Below are positions 7,866 to 17,671 of a DNA stretch of 64,000 nucleotides, piece after piece. The stretch's first letter is position 1. Each line of letters begins with the position of its first letter. The stretch covers positions 80,430-144,429 of the forward strand of contig JAFAFA010000006.1 of the NCBI GenBank assembly GCA_023423695.1, in the 5' to 3' direction. The notes below the pieces were generated by a model. The model did no database searches. It worked only from the letters and a program-made list of their open reading frames with translations, and was not told the origin of the DNA. The position numbers were made by a program, and so were the translations under genes. This DNA comes from Pseudomonadota bacterium (GTDB lineage: Bacteria; Pseudomonadota; Alphaproteobacteria; Azospirillales; Azospirillaceae).

Positions 7866-8693
7866 ATGCTTCGACACACCGGAATCAGGATCGTCAGTCT
7901 GGTCCGACACTCGGCAATCGCTCTGGCGATGGTCATGAGCATCAGCGCCTGCGCGCTCGACAGGGCCGAAAACCCGAAGGATGACACGGCCACGGAAGCC
8001 ATGCCCACTTTGGCCCCCATGCTGGAACGGGTGCTTCCGGGTGTGGTCAGCATTGCCGTAAGCGGCCAGTTGTCGGCAGAGGAGATCCGGTTGCTCCGCG
8101 ATCCCGAATTCCGCCGCATGTTCGGCCTGCCCAAGCGCGTGCAGCCGGAGGAGCGTCGCTTTCTCGTGCAAGGCTCCGGCATCGTCATCGATGCGGCCAA
8201 CGGCACCATCGTCACCACCCATCACCTCGTCGACGGAGCCGAGGACATAACCATCACGTTGGCGGACGCGCGGCAGCTGTCCGGCCGGATGATCGGCTCC
8301 GACGTGGTCAGCGACATCGCGGTGATACAGGTGGAGGCACGCGATCTCGTCGCGGTGCCGCTGGGGGATTCCGATGCCCTGCGGGTTGGCGATTATGTGG
8401 TGGCGATCGGAAATCCGTTCGGCCTCGCCCAGACCGCGACGCTGGGGATCGTCAGCGGCATCGGGGCGAGGAACCCTGCCGAACCCGAGGGTCCCTTCAT
8501 CCAGACCGACGCCGCGATCAATCCAGGCAACTCGGGTGGAGCCCTGGTGAATTTCAGGGGAGAGTTGGTCGGGATCAACGACAGTCTGATTGGATCAGCC
8601 GTCAGCAACAGCGGCATCGGCTTCGCCATTCCGGTCAGCCGGGCAAAGCAGTCCGTCGACCACCTCCTCGGCCATGGCCCCTCCCGGCCCTGA
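7866..8693 (+). CDS. Trypsin-like (DegP/HtrA-type) lipoprotein protease without PDZ domain
   Basis: 275 residues. A hydrophobic N-terminus ends in SISAC, a lipobox with acylated Cys near residue 29. The S1C protease core shows His120 (VTTHHLVDGA), Asp150 (VVSDIAVIQV) and Ser223 (INPGNSGGALVN). The chain stops right after the protease domain, so the PDZ domains of DegP/DegQ are missing and substrate recognition must differ. It likely acts as periplasmic, membrane-tethered quality control. The ATG at 7866 is taken as the start because it begins the signal sequence and a GGGGCAGAG precedes it. A terminator hairpin follows directly. Confidence 0.85.
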   Translation: MLRHTGIRIVSLVRHSAIALAMVMSISACALDRAENPKDDTATEAMPTLAPMLERVLPGVVSIAVSGQLSAEEIRLLRDPEFRRMFGLPKRVQPEERRFLVQGSGIVIDAANGTIVTTHHLVDGAEDITITLADARQLSGRMIGSDVVSDIAVIQVEARDLVAVPLGDSDALRVGDYVVAIGNPFGLAQTATLGIVSGIGARNPAEPEGPFIQTDAAINPGNSGGALVNFRGELVGINDSLIGSAVSNSGIGFAIPVSRAKQSVDHLLGHGPSRP

Positions 8694-8725
8694 AAAAGCA
8701 GGTATTTTCTCACCTGCCCGCTTTT
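8694..8725 (+). terminator. Rho-independent terminator after the protease gene
   Basis: A GCAGGT / ACCTGC stem, extended by AAAGC / GCTTT, starts just after the stop codon and is followed by a T-rich run (CTTTTGTTT). Confidence 0.7.
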
Positions 8726-8791
8726 GTTTCCACCTATTGCAGTCAGTTTCAGCATTTCACGCGGCGTGCCCCCGATGAAACGCCTCCCACG

Positions 8792-8805
8792 TTAATCCAG
8801 ATAAA
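8792..8805. promoter_or_regulatory. FNR-like operator, site 5
   Basis: TTAATCCAGATAAA has one mismatch to the consensus and lies 62 bp upstream of the hsp20 start. Confidence 0.62.
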
Positions 8806-8866
8806 GTCGGTCGGTCCCGCCGGATGCTAAAGCCATGGCGTCACCAGGGTAATCCAGGAGGATGCC

Positions 8867-9427
8867 ATGACCATGACCGATACAAACGCCAGCGAGAAGC
8901 CGAAGCAGGAACTCGCGGGCACCGGTTTGGCCGCAAGGCAAGTCGCCGAGCACAATCGCCACCCGCTGTTCGCCTTGCGCGACGAGTTCGACCGCCTGTT
9001 CGATGAGGCGTCGTCCATGCTGCGCTTTCCGTGGAGCCGACGCCCCATGTTCAGTTTGGAGCCGTTGCTGCGCAGCGAAGCCGATCTGGAGGCAATCGTC
9101 CCGCCGGCCGAGGTGGACGAGCGCGAGACCGAGTACCGGGTCACGCTGGAAATTCCCGGTATGGACGAGAAGGACGCCGAGGTCAGCCTCCAGGACGACG
9201 TCCTGACGATCAAGGCCGAGAAAAAGGAGGAGAAGGAAGAGAAGGGCAAGAACCGCTACTTCTCCGAACGCCGTTATGGCATGTGCGCGCGGTCCTTCCG
9301 GCTGCCGGCCAATGTGAATGCGGACGGCATTACCGCCACCGTCAAGAACGGCGTGCTCACCATCGTGCTGCCGAAGACAGAGCCGAGCAAGCCCAGCAAG
9401 CGCAACATCGAGATCGCCAAGCTTTAG
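8867..9427 (+). CDS. Small heat-shock protein (Hsp20/alpha-crystallin)
   Basis: A 186-residue ATP-independent holdase. A divergent N-terminal arm (about 75 residues, with LFALRDEFDRLFDEA) precedes the alpha-crystallin domain, recognisable by YRVTLEIPGMDEKDAEVSLQDDVLTIKAEKK, a charged loop, and GVLTIVLPKTE at the end. AGGAGG is well spaced from the ATG at 8867. Placement among stress genes with operator site 5 fits induction by the same regulator. No heat-shock-specific element was recognised upstream. Confidence 0.92.
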   Translation: MTMTDTNASEKPKQELAGTGLAARQVAEHNRHPLFALRDEFDRLFDEASSMLRFPWSRRPMFSLEPLLRSEADLEAIVPPAEVDERETEYRVTLEIPGMDEKDAEVSLQDDVLTIKAEKKEEKEEKGKNRYFSERRYGMCARSFRLPANVNADGITATVKNGVLTIVLPKTEPSKPSKRNIEIAKL

Positions 9428-9450
9428 GCGGCTGCGGCGATTGGAAGACC

Positions 9451-9487
9451 GGCATCGCCGACGGACGATCCCGCCGCCGGCGATGCC
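9451..9487. terminator. Bidirectional hairpin between hsp20 and the ATPase gene
   Basis: A GGCATCGCC / GGCGATGCC stem lies in the short space between two converging genes. There is no clear T run. Confidence 0.45.
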
Positions 9488-9490
9488 ATG

Positions 9491-12052
9491 TCATTCCCCC
9501 TTCCTCATCGGGTTTGGCCGTCCGAACCGGCGGTAAAACAGGCGCTTGATCCCTTCTGCCAGAAACAGATAGGCAATGACGGCCACTGCCAGGAATGCAA
9601 AATAGGCGGGCGGCAATGGCACGAAGCCGAACAACGGTCCGAGCGGACTCAGCGGCAGGGCCGCCCCAAGCAGCACCATCCCCACCGACAAGGTCGCAAG
9701 GAGCGGGTGCGGCCTGCTGTCCAGGGGGGATCTCCGTGTCCGGATGATGAGAATGATCAGCACCTGGGTCGCCAGCAATTCGACGAACCAGCCGGTCTGG
9801 AAAAGCGCCTCCCCGGCGCCGAACATGGTCAGCAGGACGTAGAAGGTGAGGAAGTCGAACAGGGAGCTCACCGGCCCCAGGACCAGCATGAAGCGGTGGA
9901 TCAGCACCATGTTCCAGCGGACCGGTCGGGTGATGGTTTCCGGATCGACGCGGTCGAAGGGAATGCCGATCTCCGAGGCGTCGTAGAGCAGGTTGTTCAG
10001 CAGCACCTGGATCGGCAGCATCGGCAGGAAGGGCAGGACCAGCGCCGCGCCCGCCATGCTCAGCATGTTCCCGAAGTTCGAGCTGCTGCCCATCAGGATG
10101 TATTTCGTGACGTTCTCGACCGTGCGGCGGCCTTCCATCACGCCGCCATGGATCACGGACAGGTCATGCTCCAGCAGGATCAGGCTCGCCGCATCCTTGG
10201 CCACATCGGCAGCGGCGTCGACGGAGATGCCGACGTCGGCGGCGTGCAGCGCCGCCGCGTCGTTGATGCCGTCGCCGAGAAATCCGACGGCGTGGCCGCG
10301 CTGCTTCAGCGCCAGCAGCACCCGCTGTTTCTGCGGCGGCGAGAGCCGGCAGAACACGTTGACCGTGGCGAGCCGAACGCGCAAGGCCTCCTCGCTCATC
10401 CCCCGCATCTCGTCGCCATTGATCAGCCCGGTCACGGCAAGGCCCAACTCGCGGCAGACATGGCGGGTCACACGCTCGTTGTCCCCGGTCAGGATCTTGA
10501 CGATGACCCCGGCCTGCGCCAGCGCGTGCAAAGCCGCCGCCGCATCGGCCTTGGGCGGGTCGAGAAAGGCTGCGAAGCCGGCGAAGACCAGTTCGGTTTC
10601 GTCCGTGACCCGCGCCTCCCTCTGCTCCGGGCCGACCACACGCGATGCGATGGCAAGAACCCGAAAGCCGTCCTCACCCAGTTTTTCGAACAGATCCTGG
10701 ACCCGTTTCCTGGCCTCGGCATCGAAGATGCGCGGCTCTCCCTGATCATCCGGTTGGTAATGGCTGGAGAGGCTCAATACGTCCTCCGGCGCCCCTTTCA
10801 CAATCAGCCGGTGCTCGCCGCCGCGTTCCAGCAGCACGGAGACGCGCCGGCGCTCGAAATCGAAGGGCACCTCGTCGAACTTGCGCCAATCGACCGTGTC
10901 CGGCTGCCCATGGTCCAGGATCGCGTCGTCCAGCGGGCTGCGGATCCCGCTTTCGAAATGGCTGTTGAGCCAGGCCAGCCGGAACACCTCCTCGTTGTCC
11001 CGCCCCTGGACGTCGATGTGCCTGACCAGCTGGATGCGCGCCTCGGTCAGGGTGCCTGTCTTGTCCGTGCACAGGACGTCCATGGCCCCGAGATTGTGCA
11101 GCGCCGTCAGCCGCTTGACGATCACCTTGCGCTCGGCAAGCCGCAGGGCGCCGCGGGCGAGGGTCACCGTCACGACCATCGGCAGCAGTTCCGGCGTCAG
11201 CCCGACCGCAAGGGCGACCGCGAACATCAGGGACTCGAGCCAGGGCCTGTGGAACAGCACGTTCGCGAGCAGAACGAACAGCACCAGGAACACCGTGACC
11301 CGCAGGATCAGCAGACCGAAGTGACGCACGCCGATCTCGAAATCGGTGGGCGGCGGGGGCGCGGTCAGGCTGTGGGCCATGCCGCCGAGCAGGGTGGCGC
11401 TGCCGGTCCGCAGGACCACTGCCCGCCCCGTCCCGCTGATGACCGAGGTTCCCATGAACAGCGTATTGGTCGCCCCACCGGGATCGACCGCACGCGGCAG
11501 GTCGGCCGCCCGCTTTTCCACGGGATAGGGTTCGCCGGTCAGCAGCGCTTGGTTCACGAAGAGATCGCGCGCCTCGATCAGCCGCCCATCCGCCGGCACG
11601 AGGTCGCCGGCGACGAGACGCACGACATCGCCCGGAACCAGCCGCTCGACCGGCAACTCGCATTCCCGGCCGTCGCGCAGCACCTTGGCCCGCAGCGCGA
11701 CGGAGCGGCGAAGATCGTCGATCGTGGTGTTGGCGCGAAGCTCCTGCACGAAGTCGAGAACGACGCTGACCAGGACGATGACTACGACGATGGCGAAGCT
11801 GTAAAGATCGCCGGCCGCCGCCGAGAAGCCGCTGGCCAGAAGCAGAATGATCAGGAGAGGGTTGTGCAGGCGATCGAGGAACTGAAGCCACAGCGGCCGT
11901 CGCCGTACGGCCGAAAAGTCGTTCGCCCCGCAGCGGGCCAGCCGTGCCGCCGCGTCGCCCTCACCCAGCCCGTCCGCCGTGCTGCCGATCTCACCCAGAA
12001 GCGAGGCAAGCGGCCGGCTGGCCAGGGCAACGCTGTCGAGCCCGTTCTCCAT
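9491..12052 (-). CDS. mgtA: MgtA-type (P3B) P-type ATPase, probable Mg2+ transporter
   Basis: An 853-residue inner-membrane P-type ATPase. Visible in order: membrane helices near residues 65-100, TGEP dephosphorylation loop (172-175), membrane segment with GLTPELLPM typical of the P3B class, phosphorylated Asp330 in CTDKTGTLT, KGAPEDVL nucleotide domain, GDGIND hinge (593-598), then C-terminal helices with QVLLNNLLYD and IPFDRVD, both close to the MgtA hallmark region. Import of Mg2+ is the family role; direction and ion are not provable here. A proline-rich upstream reading frame and a long leader precede it, reminiscent of mgtA leaders in enteric bacteria. Confidence 0.87.
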   Translation of the reverse strand: MENGLDSVALASRPLASLLGEIGSTADGLGEGDAAARLARCGANDFSAVRRRPLWLQFLDRLHNPLLIILLLASGFSAAAGDLYSFAIVVVIVLVSVVLDFVQELRANTTIDDLRRSVALRAKVLRDGRECELPVERLVPGDVVRLVAGDLVPADGRLIEARDLFVNQALLTGEPYPVEKRAADLPRAVDPGGATNTLFMGTSVISGTGRAVVLRTGSATLLGGMAHSLTAPPPPTDFEIGVRHFGLLILRVTVFLVLFVLLANVLFHRPWLESLMFAVALAVGLTPELLPMVVTVTLARGALRLAERKVIVKRLTALHNLGAMDVLCTDKTGTLTEARIQLVRHIDVQGRDNEEVFRLAWLNSHFESGIRSPLDDAILDHGQPDTVDWRKFDEVPFDFERRRVSVLLERGGEHRLIVKGAPEDVLSLSSHYQPDDQGEPRIFDAEARKRVQDLFEKLGEDGFRVLAIASRVVGPEQREARVTDETELVFAGFAAFLDPPKADAAAALHALAQAGVIVKILTGDNERVTRHVCRELGLAVTGLINGDEMRGMSEEALRVRLATVNVFCRLSPPQKQRVLLALKQRGHAVGFLGDGINDAAALHAADVGISVDAAADVAKDAASLILLEHDLSVIHGGVMEGRRTVENVTKYILMGSSSNFGNMLSMAGAALVLPFLPMLPIQVLLNNLLYDASEIGIPFDRVDPETITRPVRWNMVLIHRFMLVLGPVSSLFDFLTFYVLLTMFGAGEALFQTGWFVELLATQVLIILIIRTRRSPLDSRPHPLLATLSVGMVLLGAALPLSPLGPLFGFVPLPPAYFAFLAVAVIAYLFLAEGIKRLFYRRFGRPNPMRKGE

Positions 12053-12096
12053 GGTCCCTGTCTCCCAACCGGAAGCATCGCGGCATCCTGCTCACC

Positions 12097-12186
12097 TCAT
12101 CTCGCAGGGCTTCCATCGGCGGGAAACGGAGACGGAGCCGCAGATTGCTGGGGACCGGCAACGCCTTTCGGCTCGACTCTTTCCAT
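12097..12186 (-). CDS. Proline-rich leader peptide candidate upstream of mgtA
   Basis: A 29-codon frame starts at ATG 12186 behind a good AGGAGG and ends 44 nt before the mgtA start. Six of 29 residues are proline (MERVEPKGVAG.. then PSPFP). In enteric bacteria, proline-rich leader peptides (MgtL, MgtP) couple translation to Mg2+-transporter expression. Whether this frame is translated or regulatory is inference from position, ribosome site and composition. Confidence 0.4.
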   Translation of the reverse strand: MERVEPKGVAGPQQSAAPSPFPADGSPAR

Positions 12187-12347
12187 CCAAACCTCCTCAT
12201 CCTGTCTGATCGACTTTGTGCAGAGCGGCCAAACATCCACAGATCGGGCAATCATGAAAACGCTCGGCCGGCATGCCGCCTGACGCCCGTCGACATGGAG
12301 GCCCTTGCTTCTCCGAGACATCAAAGCAGTGAATTTTCCGGCGGTTC

Positions 12348-12361
12348 CTAACCTGGGTTAA
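12348..12361. promoter_or_regulatory. FNR-like operator, site 6
   Basis: CTAACCTGGGTTAA has one mismatch and lies 97 bp upstream of the acetyl-CoA synthetase start. The mgtA start is 296 bp away on the other side. Confidence 0.62.
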
Positions 12362-12457
12362 GCCCGCCCCTTGGGCACAGCCGTACCATGCCGCGTGATA
12401 CCCGCCAGGATCGGCGCCAGTTCGCCGGACGGTGCGCGTTTGGGACGAGGTGCGCCC

Positions 12458-14211
<1,754 letters not shown>

Positions 14212-14215
<4 letters not shown>

Positions 14216-15219
14216 CCGAACAGTCTCCGGCGCCTCATACGAAGCCGCGCCTGACCCGCGAGCATCTGCTTGGCCTGCTGCGGCAGATGGTGCGCATCCG
14301 CCGCTTCGAGGAACGGTGCGGCGAACTGTACCAGCAGGAAAAGATCCGCGGATTCCTTCACCTGTATATCGGCGAGGAGGCGGTGGCCGCCGGGGTGATG
14401 GCGTGCCTGCATCCCGACGACGCCGTCGTCGCCACCTACCGCGAACATGGGCACGCCATCCTGCGCGGCGTTCCCATGACAGCCGTCATGGCCGAGATGT
14501 TCGGAAAGGCCGAGGGATGCAGCCGCGGGCGCGGCGGATCGATGCATCTGTTCGACGCAGGCGCCCGCTTCTTCGGCGGCAACGCCATCGTCGCCGGCGG
14601 CTTGCCTCTGGCGGTGGGCATGGCGCTGGCCGACCGCATGCGTGGCCGGCCGCAGGTCACCGCGTGCTTCTTCGGCGACGGCGCCGTCGCCGAGGGGGAG
14701 TTCCACGAAAGCCTGAACCTCGCCGCGCTGTGGAAACTGCCGGTCCTGTTCGTCTGCGAAAACAACCTCTACGCCATGGGCACGCGCCTCGACCGGGCGC
14801 AGTCGCAGACCGACCTGCACCTCAAGGCCGCCGTCTATCAGGTCGCGTCGGAGACCGTGGACGGCATGGACGTCGTCGCCGTGGAGGCGGCGGCGCGGCG
14901 CATGACCGATGCGATACGCGACGGCGCCGGGCCGCAGTTCCTCGAATGCCGGACATACCGTTTCCGCGCCCATTCCATGTTCGACCCGCAGCTCTACCGC
15001 GACAAGGCGGAGGTCGAGGATTGGAAGCGTCACGACCCCATCGCCCGGCTGGCCGGCTGGATGCGGGACACCGGCATGCTGCACGACGCCGATCTCCCCG
15101 CCATCGAACGGGACGCCGAAGCGGAAATCGAGGCGGCGGTCGCGTTCGCCGAGGCCGGACAATGGGAGCCGGTCGAGGATCTTACGAAAAACGTCTATAC
15201 CCGCGAGGAGCACCCATGA
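14212..15219 (+). CDS. pdhA: Pyruvate dehydrogenase E1 component, alpha subunit
   Basis: 335 residues of a thiamine-diphosphate-dependent E1-alpha. Visible are MVRIRRFEERCGELYQ, the HLYIGEEAVAAGV region, YREHGHAILRG, the regulatory-loop-like SRGRGGSMHLFD, and the ThDP motif GDGAVAEGEFHESLNLA..VCENN. It decarboxylates pyruvate and acetylates the lipoyl group of E2 together with the beta subunit. Start and stop overlap its neighbours by 4 nt on both sides. As this is a tightly coupled operon under operator site 6, it is probably a second PDH complex for low-oxygen growth rather than the housekeeping one (inference). Confidence 0.9.
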
Positions 15220-16226
15220 CCGATGCGGACACCAGCGTCGCGGCCGCCAGCCGCACGATCACCTACCGCGATGCCCTGCGCGAGGCCCATCGCGAGGCGC
15301 TGCAACGCGACGAGCGGGTCTTCCTGATGGGCGAGGATGTCGGGTGCTACGGCGGATGCTACGCCGTAAGCAAAGGACTTTACGACGAGTTCGGACCGGA
15401 CCGCATCCGGGATACGCCGCTGTCGGAGTCCACATTCGTCGGCGCCGGCATCGGCGCCGCGCTGAACGGCATGCGTCCGATCGTCGAAATCATGACCGTC
15501 AACTTCAGCCTGCTGGCGCTCGACCAGATCGTCAACAACGCAGCGACGCTCCGCCATATGTCCGGCGGGCAGGTGAACGTGCCGGTGGTCTTCCGCATTC
15601 CGACCGGGGCAGGACGGCAGCTCGCGGCGCAGCATTCGCACAGTCTGGAGGGCTGGTACGCCCATGTGCCGGGCCTGCGGGTGGTTGCGCCGGCCACCCT
15701 GGAGGACGCGCGCGGCATGCTGTGGACGGCACTGCAGGATCCCGATCCGGTGGTGATGTTCGAGCATGTGATGCTCTACAACATGGAAGGCACCCTGGAT
15801 GCCGCGGCCGGTCCGGTCGACATCGACCGCGCGGTGGTTCGCCGGGCCGGCAGGGACGTGACGCTGATCACCTATGGCGGAAGCCTGTTCAAGACGCTCG
15901 CCGCCGCGGAAGCCCTGGCAGCCGACAACGTGTCGGCAGAGGTGGTGGATCTGCGCAGCCTGCGGCCGCTCGATGCCGAAACCGTGCTTGCCTCGGTCGC
16001 CCGCACCCGCCGGGCGGTGATCGTCGACGAAGGCTGGCGGACCGGCGGCTTCGCCGCGGAGGTCAGCGCCCGCATCATGGAGGGGGCCTTCTGGTCGCTC
16101 GACGCGCCGGTGGCGCGGGTCTGCACGGCCGAGGTGCCGATCCCATACCCCCGGCATCTGGAGCAGGCGGCGCTTCCGCAACCGGCCGCCATCGTGGCGG
16201 CGGTCAAGGCGCTGATGGGGGCGTGA
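15216..16226 (+). CDS. pdhB: Pyruvate dehydrogenase E1 component, beta subunit
   Basis: 336 residues. Typical E1-beta features: RDALREAHREALQRDERVFLMGEDVG, the DTPLSESTFVGAGIGAALNG segment, FRIPTGAGRQLAAQHSHSLEGWY, and a transketolase C-terminal domain (GRDVTLITYG..VVDLRSLRPLD, VIVDEGWRTGGFAAEV). The short N-terminus has no lipoyl domain, unlike the housekeeping E1-beta of many alphaproteobacteria, so lipoylation depends on E2 alone. The stop codon overlaps the E2 start. Confidence 0.9.
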   Translation: MTDADTSVAAASRTITYRDALREAHREALQRDERVFLMGEDVGCYGGCYAVSKGLYDEFGPDRIRDTPLSESTFVGAGIGAALNGMRPIVEIMTVNFSLLALDQIVNNAATLRHMSGGQVNVPVVFRIPTGAGRQLAAQHSHSLEGWYAHVPGLRVVAPATLEDARGMLWTALQDPDPVVMFEHVMLYNMEGTLDAAAGPVDIDRAVVRRAGRDVTLITYGGSLFKTLAAAEALAADNVSAEVVDLRSLRPLDAETVLASVARTRRAVIVDEGWRTGGFAAEVSARIMEGAFWSLDAPVARVCTAEVPIPYPRHLEQAALPQPAAIVAAVKALMGA

Positions 16227-17392
16227 TGGGCATTTTCCGCATGCCGTCTCTGGGCGCCGACATGGAGGCGGGAATCCTGGTCGAGTGGCTCAAGCGCCCG
16301 GGCGATGCCGTTGCCCGCGGCGACATCGTCGCAGTGGTGGAAACGCAGAAGGGCGCCATCGAGGTCGAGACCTTCGAGGCCGGCGTGATCGAACGGCTGC
16401 TCGTCACTCCCGGAACCACGGTTCCGGTCGGCACACCGCTCGCCCTGCTCACCGGAGCCGGCGAGACCGTCGTGCTGCCCAGCTTCGAGCCGCAGCCATT
16501 GGTGCCCCCTCCCCCGCCGATGCGGGCGCCGGTGCCGCTTCCGTCCCCTCCGGTCACGGCGGCGACCGCCCATCCGCCGGCGTCGCCGGCGGCACGGCGG
16601 CTGGCGGACGAGCGCGGCATCGCCCTGACTGCCATTGCCGGCAGCGGGCCAGGAGGAGCGGTGCTTCTGGCCGACGTCGAGCGGGCCGCCGCCAAACCGT
16701 CCGCCGCCTCGCAGGCACGTGGGCTGGATGTGGTGCAAATGCGGCGGGCGATCGCTGCGGCCATGGCGCGCTCCAACCAGGACATTCCCCACTACTACCT
16801 GAGCACCACGGTGGCCCTGACCACGGCGAACGCCTGGCTCACGGACCGGAACACGGAGCGCCCGCCCGAACAGCGGCTGCTCCTGGCGGCGCTGCAGCTG
16901 AAAGCCGTAGCACTGGCCTTGCGGCGCCTGCCCGAGTTCAACGGATACTGCATCGACGGGGCGTTCCGCCCTGCCGAGGGTATCCACATCGGCACCGCGG
17001 TGGCGATCCGCGGTGGCGGCCTCGTCGCGCCCGCGATCCACGACGCCGACCGGTTGACCGTGGATGAGGTGATGTCAGGCCTGCGCGATGTGGTTGCCCG
17101 TGCACGCTCCGGGCGGCTGCGCAGCTCGGAACTGGCGGACTCCACCATCACGGTGACCAGCCTCGGCGACCGTGGCGTGGAGGGTGTGTTCGGCGTCATC
17201 TACCCGCCGCAGGTCGCCATCGTCGGCTTCGGCAAACCGGTCGAGCGGCCTTGGGTGGTGAATGGACACGTCGTTCCCTGCTCCGTGATGACGGCGACCC
17301 TCGCGGCCGATCACCGGGTCAGCGACGGCCATCGCGGCGCCCTTCTCCTTTCCGAAATCGACCGCCTGCTGCAGGAGCCGGGAGCCCTATGA
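16226..17392 (+). CDS. Dihydrolipoamide acetyltransferase (E2) of the second PDH complex
   Basis: 388 residues: a single N-terminal lipoyl domain (residues 1-80, modified Lys in VVETQKGAIEVE, which has TQKG where ETDKA is common), a Pro-rich linker, a peripheral subunit-binding segment (SPAARRLADERGIALTAIAGSGPGGAVLLADVE), and a catalytic core ending ADHRVSDGHRGA with the active-site His and Asp. The core is short and some conserved positions are changed, so a branched-chain or acetoin E2 cannot be fully excluded. No E3 (lipoamide dehydrogenase) gene is nearby; E3 must come from another locus. Confidence 0.86.
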   Translation: MGIFRMPSLGADMEAGILVEWLKRPGDAVARGDIVAVVETQKGAIEVETFEAGVIERLLVTPGTTVPVGTPLALLTGAGETVVLPSFEPQPLVPPPPPMRAPVPLPSPPVTAATAHPPASPAARRLADERGIALTAIAGSGPGGAVLLADVERAAAKPSAASQARGLDVVQMRRAIAAAMARSNQDIPHYYLSTTVALTTANAWLTDRNTERPPEQRLLLAALQLKAVALALRRLPEFNGYCIDGAFRPAEGIHIGTAVAIRGGGLVAPAIHDADRLTVDEVMSGLRDVVARARSGRLRSSELADSTITVTSLGDRGVEGVFGVIYPPQVAIVGFGKPVERPWVVNGHVVPCSVMTATLAADHRVSDGHRGALLLSEIDRLLQEPGAL

Positions 17393-17652
17393 CCCCTGAC
17401 GACATCAAACGCGTGGTGCTGGAGGAGCTGAGCAACATCGCCCCCGAGGCCGACCTCTCCCGTCTCGATCCGGCGGCCGACCTTCGGGAGGCGTTGGACA
17501 TCGACTCCATGGATCACCTGAACTTCGTGACGGCACTGCACAGCCAGCTGGGCGTCGCAATCCCCGAGGTCGATTATCCGCGGCTGATCACGCTCGATGG
17601 GGCGGTCGCCTATCTCATGGCCGATCCGGCCATTGCGGCAAAAACACCATGA
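17389..17652 (+). CDS. Acyl carrier protein
   Basis: An 87-residue ACP with the phosphopantetheine attachment Ser in LDIDSMDHLNF and helix pattern of the family. It overlaps the E2 stop by 4 nt, so it is made together with the PDH complex. A carrier protein tied to pyruvate dehydrogenase is odd: it may load acyl or acetyl groups made by the complex or by the synthetase at the head of the operon. Its partner is not evident, as no ketosynthase is in the window. Confidence 0.85.
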   Translation: MTPDDIKRVVLEELSNIAPEADLSRLDPAADLREALDIDSMDHLNFVTALHSQLGVAIPEVDYPRLITLDGAVAYLMADPAIAAKTP

Positions 17653-17671
17653 AACAGGGTGCGATGATCCC

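Larger units (their letters stand above)
12053..12457. other. Divergent intergenic region mgtA / acs
   Basis: About 405 bp without a sizeable gene. It holds the long minus-strand leader of mgtA with the proline-rich 29-codon frame and operator site 6. I recognise no RNA family in the leader. Confidence 0.5.

Noticed and set aside
8845..8860. GGTAATCCAGG just before the hsp20 ribosome site as a tenth operator
   Set aside because: Only one half-site is present, no matching right half follows, and it overlaps the ribosome-binding region.
9488..12283. Very long plus-strand open frame (about 930 codons) opposite the P-type ATPase gene
   Set aside because: Composition is His/Gln/Arg-rich with no recognisable domain, and the opposite strand encodes a full-length MgtA-type ATPase with all motifs. 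It is a GC-rich antisense shadow.
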